Below, piece after piece: positions 1 through 6,286 of a stretch of 7,048 nucleotides of DNA. Where the stretch lies: assembly GCA_937868455.1 (NCBI GenBank), contig CALMMO010000435.1, forward strand, positions 1-7,048, written 5' to 3'. Positions within the stretch are counted from its first letter, which is position 1; each line of letters opens with the position of its first letter. The stretch is from an uncultured Marmoricola sp. (GTDB taxonomy: Bacteria; Actinomycetota; Actinomycetes; Propionibacteriales; Nocardioidaceae). The notes under the pieces were generated by a model, which saw nothing but the letters and a program-made list of their open reading frames with translations, did no database searches and was not told where the DNA came from. Position numbers and translations under genes: made by a program.

Positions 1-41
1 GGTTTCTGGCATCCAGCGCCCCGATTGGTCACACTGGCGGC

Positions 42-902
42 ATGGCTAGGTCGATCCGCATCGCCACGCGCGCTGAGCAGTTGCTCGGCTGCGCGGTGGT
101 GTCGACTGCGCCTGTGGCCGGCGGCGATGTGTGTACGACGACCAAACTACGACTCTCCGACGGTCGGATGGCGGCGGTGAAAACGCGGACTAACCCACCC
201 ACGGGCTTCTTCGCCACGGAAGCCGAGGGTCTGCGTTGGTTGGGCCAAAGCGGATGCGTTGCCGTGCCGGAGGTGCTCGCGGTGGCCGAGGATTGCCTGA
301 TCTTGTCGTGGATCGAGCCGGGTCGGGCGAGCGCGGAGGGAGCCACCGAGTTCGGGCGCAGTTTGGCTCAGCTCCATCTCAGTGGCGCATCCAGTTTTGG
401 TCACCACAGTGAGGGCTTCATCGGTCTGCTGCCGATGCCTAACCGAGCCTGCGAAACCTGGGTCGAGTTCTACGCCGTGCGCCGCGTGCTTCCCTATCTC
501 AAACTGGCCGTGGATCGCGGACAGATCGACCCGGTCGATGCGGCCGATGTCGAGCGCGTCGTACGACGGATCACCACGCTCGTCGGCCCCGAAGAACCCC
601 CTTCGCGCCTGCACGGCGACTTGTGGAACGGAAACGTCGTATGGGACGCCCAAGGCAATGCCTGCCTGATCGACCCGGCAGCCTATGGAGGGCACCGCGA
701 AGTCGACCTGGCGATGCTGACCCTGTTTGGTCTGCCTCAGGTGCAGCGAGTGCTTGATGCCTACAACGAAACCGCACCACTAGCCGATGGATGGCAAGAC
801 CGCGTGTCGTTGTATCAACTCTTCCCACTGCTCGTGCACGCCTGCCAATTCGGTCGTAGCTACGGCTCTAGAGCAGGCGCAGCGGCACGCGAATATCTCT
901 AG
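42..902 (+). CDS. Fructosamine kinase family protein (ketosamine 3-kinase-like)
   Basis: The 286-residue protein belongs to the fructosamine/ketosamine kinase family, which has a protein-kinase-like (APH) fold. Characterised members phosphorylate sugars attached to protein amines so that the adduct falls off (deglycation); the substrate of this bacterial member is unknown. Visible family marks are the opening 'APVAGGDVCTTTKLRL' nucleotide-binding region, a likely ATP-contacting lysine at 47 (AVKTRT), the catalytic loop HGDLWNGN at residues 191-198 with Asp193 as probable base, and the metal-binding DPA at 211-213. The C-terminal 'LYQLFPLLVHACQFG' stretch is also typical. The length is normal for bacterial members. 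The ATG at 42 leaves the N-terminus at the expected place; GGCGG lies almost against it, so it is not a good Shine-Dalgarno. No signal peptide or membrane segment is seen, so it should be cytosolic. The neighbouring regulator starts 66 bases downstream. The family is secure; the substrate is not. Confidence 0.9.
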   Translation: MARSIRIATRAEQLLGCAVVSTAPVAGGDVCTTTKLRLSDGRMAAVKTRTNPPTGFFATEAEGLRWLGQSGCVAVPEVLAVAEDCLILSWIEPGRASAEGATEFGRSLAQLHLSGASSFGHHSEGFIGLLPMPNRACETWVEFYAVRRVLPYLKLAVDRGQIDPVDAADVERVVRRITTLVGPEEPPSRLHGDLWNGNVVWDAQGNACLIDPAAYGGHREVDLAMLTLFGLPQVQRVLDAYNETAPLADGWQDRVSLYQLFPLLVHACQFGRSYGSRAGAAAREYL

Positions 903-968
903 GACGACGCACCAACTGCCCTCTAAAGTCGCCACTCTCAGCGCGCACTCAGGCTCTCGTGGCAATCT
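903..968 (+). promoter_or_regulatory. Gap before the two-component operon, candidate -10
   Basis: This 66-base gap between the kinase gene and the response regulator contains TAAAGT at 924-929. It fits the TANNNT -10 pattern common in actinobacteria and would leave a leader of about 35 bases. I see no convincing -35 at the right distance and no T-rich hairpin that would end the upstream transcript. The regulator could therefore be read from its own promoter, from the upstream gene, or both. The promoter call is weak. Confidence 0.25.
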
Positions 969-1679
969 GTGCACGTGAGCCCACAGAGTCCTGCCCAGCA
1001 TCATGTGTTGGTTGTCGACGACGATCGAGCCGTGCGCGAGTCTTTGCGCCGGTCACTGGAGTTCAACGGATACCGCGTCTCGCTTGCCAGCGACGGGGCT
1101 GAGGCTTTGGCTGGCATCAGCGCAATCGCACCCGACGTGGTGGTGATGGATGTGATGATGCCTCGTCTCGACGGCCTCGAAACGACGAAGGCATTGCGTG
1201 GTGTCGGCAACGACGTACCCATCTTGGTTCTCACCGCACGCGACGCAGTTGGCGACCGAGTCGAGGGCCTCGATGCAGGTGCTGATGACTACCTCACCAA
1301 GCCCTTCGCGCTGGAGGAGTTGCTGGCCCGAGTGCGCGCCCTGCTCCGGCGAGCCACCCCTGGCCCGGCCAGTGACGAGCGGTTTGTGGTCTCTGACCTC
1401 AGCATGGACCTGGCCAGCCGCGACGTACTGCGCGGGAGCCGACGAGTGGAGCTGACCCGCACCGAATTCGCCTTGCTTGAACTCTTCATGCGGCGGCCGC
1501 GCCGGGTGCTCGAACGCGCCTTCATCTTGGAGGAGGTGTGGGGCTTCGACTTCCCCACGACCGCGAACAGCCTTGAGGTGTACGTCGGGTACGTGCGACG
1601 CAAGCTCGAAGCCGAAGGCGAGCCACGCTTGCTGCACACCGTGCGGGGCGTGGGTTACGTGCTGCGCGAGCAACCCTGA
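969..1679 (+). CDS. mprA: OmpR/PhoB-family response regulator, MprA-like
   Basis: This 236-residue transcription factor is the output half of a two-component system. The receiver domain covers about residues 12-125. It has the acidic pair Asp17/Asp18, the phosphoacceptor Asp61 (VVVMDVMMP), Thr89 and the conserved Lys111 in LTKPF, so every catalytic position is present. The winged-helix DNA-binding domain covers about 138-234, with the typical '[12 protein letters not shown]', 'VWGFDF' and '[10 protein letters not shown]' segments. When phosphorylated by the partner kinase it should bind DNA as a dimer on direct repeats. The start used is GTG at 969; another GTG two codons later (975) is equally possible, and neither has a clear Shine-Dalgarno. 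Its stop TGA shares its last base with the ATG of the kinase, so translation is probably coupled. Sequence character and the downstream kinase and htrA suggest the MprA group; the symbol is inferred from family and gene order, not proven orthology. Confidence 0.9.
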   Translation: MHVSPQSPAQHHVLVVDDDRAVRESLRRSLEFNGYRVSLASDGAEALAGISAIAPDVVVMDVMMPRLDGLETTKALRGVGNDVPILVLTARDAVGDRVEGLDAGADDYLTKPFALEELLARVRALLRRATPGPASDERFVVSDLSMDLASRDVLRGSRRVELTRTEFALLELFMRRPRRVLERAFILEEVWGFDFPTTANSLEVYVGYVRRKLEAEGEPRLLHTVRGVGYVLREQP

Positions 1680-3067
1680 TGCGTCGCCCGCACTACCGCC
1701 ATTCCTTAGCCAGCAGGGTCACCTTGCTGACCACCATGGCGGTGGGCGCTGCGATCGCACTGATGGCCCTAGCTGCCTACACCACAGTGCGCATCCAGCT
1801 GACCAACTCCCTCGATGAGTCGTTGCGCGAGCGCGCTCGGGCAGCCATCAAGTCAAGCGAAGGGCTTGCCACCCTCACCAAGCAAAAGGTGCCGCTGTGG
1901 GTGTTCGGTGCAGCCGACGTGCGGATCGTCTTTGTCGACACGTTCAGTGGTGTGATGAGCGCCGATCCAGCAATGGCTCAGGCCATAGGCCCGCCTGAGA
2001 TCACGGTGGCCAAGTCATTCGAGCCGTCCTTTTCAGCCCGCACCGTCGTGGTCGATGGCACTCGATTTCGGATGGTTGCAGTCTCGGCTCGCGACGGTCA
2101 CGACGCCTTGGTCTTAGCCCAATCATTGGCGCCCACCGAGCGAATGCTTGATCGCCTCGGGTTGATCGCGCTGCTCTTTGGTCTCGGCGGGATGATCGCG
2201 GCCGCCGTGGCCGGATGGGGCGTAGCCCGCAATGGCCTTCGGCCCGTGCGCCAACTCACCGAGGCAGCCGAAACCGTCGCCCGCACTGGTCAACTGGTCC
2301 CGATCCCAGTGGAAGGCAACGACGAGATCGCGCGGTTGTCTCGAGCGTTCAACGCGATGTTGACCTCACTCTCGGCCGCCCAAGTCGCTCAGCGGCAACT
2401 TGTCGCCGATGCTGGCCACGAACTTCGCACCCCTTTGACGAGTCTGCGCACCAACCTCGATCTCTTGGTTCAAGCCGGAGGTTCAGATCGGCTGACTCAG
2501 GCCGCGCGCGATGAGTTGCTTGAAGATGTGCGGGGTCAAATCAACGAGATGACCACCTTGATTGGCGACTTGGTCGAGTTGGCTCGCGAAGACCCCAGCG
2601 TGTTCGCTGCCGAGGACGTCGATTTGGCGATGGTCGCCGAGGCTGCCGTGACTCGAGTACGCCGCCGAGCACCAGGGCTGAACTTCGACGTACACCTCGA
2701 GCCGTGGTGGGTGCACGGTGACTCCGCGGCACTGGAACGCGCGATCACCAACCTGCTCGACAACGCCGCCAAATGGAGTCCCCCTGGTGGCACCGTCACC
2801 GCACGACTCAAGGACGGCACGCTGCTCGTGGCCGACGAGGGCAAGGGCATCTCGCCTCGCGACTTGCCTTTGGTCTTCGATCGGTTCTATCGCTCCCCCG
2901 ATGCTCGAGCCATGCCGGGATCGGGCCTCGGACTCTCCATCGTGCAGTCTGTGGCTGATCGCCATGGCGGCATCGTGCGGGCCGGCACTGGCCCGGGTGG
3001 CGGCGCAGGATTCTGGTTCACCATCCCGGGAACGCGCGGCAGTGAAACCCAGGCCACTCGCACGTAG
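1679..3067 (+). CDS. mprB: HAMP-domain sensor histidine kinase, MprB-like
   Basis: The 462-residue membrane kinase is the partner of the preceding regulator. A basic N-terminus leads into a first membrane helix at about 14-37. An extracytoplasmic sensor of about 120 residues follows, then a second helix at about 160-182 and a HAMP linker with its conserved proline (Pro189). The dimerisation/phosphoacceptor domain carries His247 in DAGHELRTPLTSLR. The ATP-binding domain shows an N box (N358, D361, N362), a G1 box DEGKGIS (386-392), an F box (VFDRFYR) and a G2 box GSGLGLS (414-420). All kinase motifs are intact. The sensor region has no PAS, Cache or other signature I recognise, so the signal cannot be read from sequence. 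Mycobacterial MprB responds to envelope stress and its sensor contacts chaperone and protease proteins; that is known there and only inferred here. The start ATG overlaps the regulator's stop by one base. The gene ends in TAG, 81 bases before htrA. Confidence 0.9.
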   Translation: MRRPHYRHSLASRVTLLTTMAVGAAIALMALAAYTTVRIQLTNSLDESLRERARAAIKSSEGLATLTKQKVPLWVFGAADVRIVFVDTFSGVMSADPAMAQAIGPPEITVAKSFEPSFSARTVVVDGTRFRMVAVSARDGHDALVLAQSLAPTERMLDRLGLIALLFGLGGMIAAAVAGWGVARNGLRPVRQLTEAAETVARTGQLVPIPVEGNDEIARLSRAFNAMLTSLSAAQVAQRQLVADAGHELRTPLTSLRTNLDLLVQAGGSDRLTQAARDELLEDVRGQINEMTTLIGDLVELAREDPSVFAAEDVDLAMVAEAAVTRVRRRAPGLNFDVHLEPWWVHGDSAALERAITNLLDNAAKWSPPGGTVTARLKDGTLLVADEGKGISPRDLPLVFDRFYRSPDARAMPGSGLGLSIVQSVADRHGGIVRAGTGPGGGAGFWFTIPGTRGSETQATRT

Positions 3068-3100
3068 GACCCGCAAACGTGAGGTCCACGAACGTGGGCC
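3062..3100 (+). repeat. Three ACGT-based near-repeats, 15-base period
   Basis: Three related words begin exactly 15 bases apart: ACGTAGGACC at 3062, ACGTGAGGTCC at 3077 and ACGTGGGCC at 3092. The first overlaps the stop codon of the histidine kinase gene and the other two lie in the gap before htrA. OmpR-family regulators often bind spaced direct repeats, usually with a period near 10-11 bases, so this could be an operator for the adjacent regulator, but the 15-base period does not match well. The repeats themselves are seen directly; their role is a guess. Confidence 0.3.
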
Positions 3101-3129
3101 TTCGGAAACACAGGACTCCACAAGGCCAC
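3082..3129 (+). promoter_or_regulatory. Two mutually exclusive inverted repeats upstream of htrA
   Basis: AGGTCCAC (3082-3089) can pair with GTGGGCCT (3094-3101) across a GAAC loop, with one G-U pair. The same right arm, GTGGGCCTT (3094-3102), can instead pair with AAGGCCAC (3122-3129), with one bulged G. The two hairpins cannot form together. There is no T-run after either, so neither is a standard intrinsic terminator. They may form a switch in the htrA leader, a protein-binding dyad, or nothing. The htrA start lies 20 bases after the second structure. Confidence 0.3.
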
Positions 3130-3148
3130 TCTTAGCTCCGCTTCAGGA

Positions 3149-4423
3149 ATGCCTCGCAAACTTGGCGACATGACCGAAGCGTGGCCGCCAACAGATCCTC
3201 CCTTACCTGATGGCGGCACCGCCGCGAGCAACCCGGTCGCGCCACCCCTAACCCCCGTTGAATCCAACGATCACACCCTCACATTGCCGTCCATCGAGCG
3301 CCCAGTGGCCACCGCACCGGCCCGGCGCTCGGCTGCCCTTCCGGCGGCGGTATTGGTTGGATCGTTGGTGTTGGGTGGCGCGGCCGGAGTTGGCGGCTCA
3401 TTCGCGTACGACGCCATGCGGACGAAGACCCCGGTCCGCGAACAGGCCGCACCAGCGCTACCCACAAATGCCAGCGCGGTCGAGAAGGTGGCAGCTGCCG
3501 TGCTGCCATCAGTCGTGCAGATCAATACGGTCAGCGGCAATAGCGGGGGCACTGGGTCGGGCGTCATCATCAGCAAAGACGGTCTCATCCTCACCAACAA
3601 CCACGTCGTGGGAGATGCGGCTGAGGGATCAACCATCACTGTCAATTTCCATGACGGCACCTCCACAAAGGCGACCGTGCTCGGCACCGACGCTGTGACC
3701 GATATTGGCGTCATCAAGGCAGAGGGAGTCTCTGACTTGCCAGTTGCCAAGATTGGCGATTCGGAGGGTCTGCGAGTTGGGCAAGAAGTCGTGGCGGTCG
3801 GGTCGCCGTACGGCTTAGAAGCAACCGTCACCTCCGGCATCGTGTCGGCGCTCAACCGGGCAGTCTCGATCGGCAGCGATGAGCCGAGTGACCCCTTTGA
3901 AGAAGAGTCAGGCGCAGCAGCCCGCACCACCTATCCCGCAATCCAAACCGACACTGCCATCAACCCCGGCAACAGCGGCGGGCCGCTTGTTGACCTGGCC
4001 GGTCGGGTGATCGGAATCAACTCCTCGATCCACACAGCGGGGTCCGGCGGCTCCATTGGGTTGGGTTTTGCAATTCCCATCCACGCGATCATGCCGGTCG
4101 TCGATCAGTTGGTGGCTGGCAAGCCCGCCACGCACGCTCGCCTAGGTATCTCGGTGCAAGGAAACACCGAGGACGATCAAGTCGCTTCGGGCGCGGTCAT
4201 CGAGGACATCGAAGATGGCAGCGGAGCACTCGAGGCCGGTCTAGAGGTGGGTGACATCATCACGGCGATCGATGGTCATCTGACCCCGACGCCTGATTCG
4301 GTGGTGGCAACGGTTCGTAGCTACAGACCGGGCGACTCAGTGGACGTCACCTTCACCCGTGATGGGGTCGAAAAGGTGGTCACGGTGGTGCTGAATAGTG
4401 ACGCTGCCGACGCTGGCAGCTAA
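3149..4423 (+). CDS. Membrane-anchored HtrA-family serine protease with PDZ domain (PepD/DegP-like)
   Basis: This 424-residue trypsin-like protease (family S1C) should be anchored in the membrane and work outside it, degrading or refolding damaged envelope proteins. A Pro-rich cytoplasmic tail of about 60 residues precedes one membrane helix at about 62-83 (ALPAAVLVGSLVLGG), which follows two arginines. The protease domain carries the full triad: His152 (LTNNHVV), Asp185 (TDIGVIK) and Ser276 (NPGNSGGPL). A single PDZ domain starts near residue 328 (ARLGISV) and runs to about 418. An acidic stretch at 244-253 (DEPSDPFEEE) sits in a surface loop before the active serine. There are two possible starts: ATG 3149, with AGGA directly touching it, or ATG 3170, giving a product beginning MTEAWPP. 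The second looks more like related proteins, but neither has a well-spaced Shine-Dalgarno. Gene order with the two-component pair matches mycobacterial mprAB-pepD, where the protease is part of that regulon. The stop overlaps the convergent pabB stop. Confidence 0.9.
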   Translation: MPRKLGDMTEAWPPTDPPLPDGGTAASNPVAPPLTPVESNDHTLTLPSIERPVATAPARRSAALPAAVLVGSLVLGGAAGVGGSFAYDAMRTKTPVREQAAPALPTNASAVEKVAAAVLPSVVQINTVSGNSGGTGSGVIISKDGLILTNNHVVGDAAEGSTITVNFHDGTSTKATVLGTDAVTDIGVIKAEGVSDLPVAKIGDSEGLRVGQEVVAVGSPYGLEATVTSGIVSALNRAVSIGSDEPSDPFEEESGAAARTTYPAIQTDTAINPGNSGGPLVDLAGRVIGINSSIHTAGSGGSIGLGFAIPIHAIMPVVDQLVAGKPATHARLGISVQGNTEDDQVASGAVIEDIEDGSGALEAGLEVGDIITAIDGHLTPTPDSVVATVRSYRPGDSVDVTFTRDGVEKVVTVVLNSDAADAGS

Positions 4424-5649
4424 CCCTCAAGCGCACTGAGCACTCGGGCAGCCTTCCAGCAAGTCTCGGCCCACTCTTCGTGGAGGTCTGAGGCGACTGT
4501 GATGCCGCCGCCGGTGCCCAGTTCCCACCCGCTCGGGGTGTGCATCAGCGATCGAATCACGACGCCCAGGTCTGCGCGCCCATCGGCACAGATCCAGCCG
4601 AACGCCCCTGAGTAGATGCCTCGTGGAGTGGGTTCGACCTCGTCGATGATCTGCATCGTCCGCAGTTTGGGTGCTCCAGTCATGGAGCCCGCAGGGAAGA
4701 GCGCCCACAACGCTCCGACCGTGCTGACCCCCTCAGCCAACTTGCCGCGCACCGTCGAGACGAGTTGGTGCACGGAGGCGTAAGTCTCCACAGCCATCAA
4801 GCTCGGCACACTCACGCTGCCAGGTTCGCTGACCATCGAGACGTCGTTGCGCAGCAGGTCCACGATCATCAGGTTCTCGGCGCGGTACTTCGGATCGCTG
4901 GCCAAGTGCGCCCGCAACCGATCGTCTTCGGACCTGGTCGACCCGCGCGGCGTCGTGCCCTTGATTGGCTTAGTCTCCAGCCACCCGTCCTCATCGATCG
5001 TGGCGTAGCGCTCAGGGCTGGAGCTCAGCAGGTAGGTGTCGTGGTGCTGCAACAGCCCGGCGTACGGCGCTGGGTTCGTCGCCCGCATCCTCAAGTAGGT
5101 GTCCAACGGATCGGCATCGGCCACGCGGTGATCGCGGTAGGTCAGGTTTGCCTCATAGGTGTTGCCAGCGTGGAGGTGCTCTTGTACCCGTTCGAAGGCG
5201 TCGCAGTACCACTGCGGCGGGGCGCCCTCGGTGCGTGGGTTGTGCCGCGGGAGAGCCGGTGGCTCGTCGGGGTGGGCGAAGAATTGCACGTCGGTGCAGC
5301 GCATCCACACCGCGTCAGGCCCACGACCCCAGGGCTTCGCAGGCAGGTCGGTGCGGGCGGAGTAGCCGAAATAGCCCACCCAGTGCACGTTGGGATCTCC
5401 AGCGTCGCGGGCCATTTCGGCTTCAAGCACTCCGAAGATCTCTGACCCGACCACCTCGCTGTGCCCACCACAGTGACGTCGCACCTCACCCAGGGTCGCA
5501 TCGAAGGTCAACGACACATCGTCTGGACCGAGGACTCCCACCATCGAGCGTCGGCCTAGCCACGACCGCGCACCGCCGCCATCGAGCCAGAAGACACGGT
5601 CAGAAGTCGCCATACCCGCACGAACTGCCGCGATCACATCAGCGCTCAT
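4420..5649 (-). CDS. pabB: Aminodeoxychorismate synthase component I (PabB)
   Basis: The 409-residue chorismate-binding enzyme uses ammonia delivered by PabA to convert chorismate to 4-amino-4-deoxychorismate, the precursor of p-aminobenzoate in folate synthesis. The decisive motif is KPIKGTTPRG, with Lys230. This lysine is the PabB hallmark; anthranilate synthases have PIAGT there. Other family blocks are 'SSSPERY', 'ENLMIVDLLRNDVSMV', 'VHQLVSTVRGKL', 'FPAGSMTGAPK', 'PRGIYSGAFGW' and 'GTGGGITVASDLHEEW'. I do not see the N-terminal LLES tryptophan-feedback motif of TrpE. The protein is somewhat shorter than E. coli PabB (453 residues), the difference lying in the poorly conserved N-terminal part. 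Its ATG overlaps the pabA stop (ATGA, four bases), implying one operon and coupled translation. Its TAG stop overlaps the htrA TAA tail to tail. No lyase (PabC) is visible inside the window. Confidence 0.93.
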   Translation of the reverse strand: MSADVIAAVRAGMATSDRVFWLDGGGARSWLGRRSMVGVLGPDDVSLTFDATLGEVRRHCGGHSEVVGSEIFGVLEAEMARDAGDPNVHWVGYFGYSARTDLPAKPWGRGPDAVWMRCTDVQFFAHPDEPPALPRHNPRTEGAPPQWYCDAFERVQEHLHAGNTYEANLTYRDHRVADADPLDTYLRMRATNPAPYAGLLQHHDTYLLSSSPERYATIDEDGWLETKPIKGTTPRGSTRSEDDRLRAHLASDPKYRAENLMIVDLLRNDVSMVSEPGSVSVPSLMAVETYASVHQLVSTVRGKLAEGVSTVGALWALFPAGSMTGAPKLRTMQIIDEVEPTPRGIYSGAFGWICADGRADLGVVIRSLMHTPSGWELGTGGGITVASDLHEEWAETCWKAARVLSALEG

Positions 5650-6215
5650 AGGTGCTGCTCCAAGAAGTTGGCAACAAGCGCCGGTCCGTGCTCAGACAAG
5701 ATCGACTCGGGATGAAATTGCACCCCTTCGATCGGCAGACTCACGTGACGCACCCCCATCACCACACCGCCCTCGCAGTGAGCAGTTGCGGTGAGTTCTG
5801 CTGGCAACTGCGTGGCCGCCAAGGAGTGGTACCTCACCACCTCGAACTCTTGGGGCAATCGGGCAAAGACACCCGCCCCATCGTGGGTCACCCGAGCCAC
5901 CTCCCCGTGAGCCGGGGCAATCCGCTCAACCACTCCACCCAAGGCAGTGACCATGGCTTGCATGCCCAAGCAGACTCCCAACACGGGTTTGCCGAGGTCA
6001 AAGACGCCTCGCCCTAGCGCGAAGTCGGCTGGTTGTGCCGGGTGACCCGGCCCCGGCGACAACACGATCGCGTCGAAGGCGCGCAGGTCATTGAGCGAGA
6101 CGAGGTTGTGCTCGACGACCTCAGGCAGGCGACCGGTGACGCCGGCGATCAAGTGCACCAGGTTCCAGGTGTAGGAGTCGAAGTGATCGACCACCACCAC
6201 TCGCGGAGCACTCAT
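5646..6215 (-). CDS. pabA: Aminodeoxychorismate synthase component II, glutamine amidotransferase (PabA)
   Basis: This 189-residue class-I glutamine amidotransferase hydrolyses glutamine and passes ammonia to its partner. The catalytic triad is Cys82 (GVCLGMQ), His168 and Glu170 (VQFHPES), with the usual oxyanion 'SPGPGHP' at 53-59 and 'RYHSL' at 128-132. The reading frame stays open upstream to 6488, but conserved homology begins with VVVVDHFDSYTWNLV just after the ATG at 6215. The upstream extension would also run antisense across the start of the divergent gene, so 6215 is chosen. The length is normal for stand-alone PabA/TrpG. The stop TGA overlaps the pabB ATG. In many bacteria one such subunit serves both folate and tryptophan synthesis; the pabB partner makes PabA the best name, but a shared role with a TrpE encoded elsewhere is possible. 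No Shine-Dalgarno is seen before the start, and a short dyad (GGCAC-AGG-GTGCC, 6217-6229) lies directly ahead of it. Confidence 0.92.
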   Translation of the reverse strand: MSAPRVVVVDHFDSYTWNLVHLIAGVTGRLPEVVEHNLVSLNDLRAFDAIVLSPGPGHPAQPADFALGRGVFDLGKPVLGVCLGMQAMVTALGGVVERIAPAHGEVARVTHDGAGVFARLPQEFEVVRYHSLAATQLPAELTATAHCEGGVVMGVRHVSLPIEGVQFHPESILSEHGPALVANFLEQHL

Positions 6216-6227
6216 GGGCACAGGGTG

Positions 6228-6237
6228 CCAGATCTGG
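6228..6237. repeat. Perfect 10-bp palindrome CCAGATCTGG
   Basis: This is a perfect inverted repeat in the divergent gap, 13 bases upstream of the pabA ATG. Allowing one bulge it extends to GCC...GGGC (6227-6239). It could bind a dimeric regulator that sees both genes. It is short enough that chance remains a fair explanation. Confidence 0.3.
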
Positions 6238-6274
6238 GCTTTGGACACGGCTCCACGCCAGTTTCTAGGCCCGG

Positions 6275-6280
6275 TAAGTT
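6275..6280 (+). promoter_or_regulatory. Candidate -10 (TAAGTT) for a leaderless start
   Basis: TAAGTT fits the actinobacterial TANNNT -10 pattern, and exactly six bases separate it from the ATG at 6287. That spacing would place the transcription start on the A of the start codon, giving a leaderless mRNA, a common arrangement in actinobacteria. The lack of a proper Shine-Dalgarno before this ATG agrees. No good -35 is seen at 17-18 bases upstream. Confidence 0.4.
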
Positions 6281-6286
6281 CAGACC

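Larger units (their letters stand above)
6216..6286. promoter_or_regulatory. Shared divergent promoter region, pabA and PhzE-like gene
   Basis: These 71 bases must contain the promoters or leaders of two divergent genes. Two small dyads lie on the pabA side: GGCAC-AGG-GTGCC (6217-6229) and the perfect palindrome CCAGATCTGG (6228-6237). The second is a candidate operator. TTGGAC (6241-6246) followed after 17 bases by TCTAGG (6264-6269) is a weak sigma-70-like pair on the + strand. On the - strand I find no clear TANNNT box at a good distance from the pabA start. Confidence 0.4.

Noticed and set aside
1053..1673. Minus-strand open frame of 206 codons
   Set aside because: It mirrors the response regulator, has no recognisable domain and is explained by GC-rich codon bias.
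3082..3101. Intrinsic terminator after the histidine kinase gene
   Set aside because: The stem is present, but it is followed by TCGGAAAC rather than a T-run, so it is listed as a possible regulatory structure instead.
2483..3121. Minus-strand open frame of 212 codons
   Set aside because: It is antisense to the ATP-binding domain of the histidine kinase and carries no known motif.
3271..3930. Minus-strand open frame of 219 codons
   Set aside because: It is antisense to the protease gene; low-complexity Ala/Thr/Ser/Pro content is typical of a shadow frame.
4765..5445. Plus-strand open frame of 226 codons
   Set aside because: It is antisense to pabB, which has unmistakable conserved blocks throughout; open opposite frames are common in GC-rich genes.
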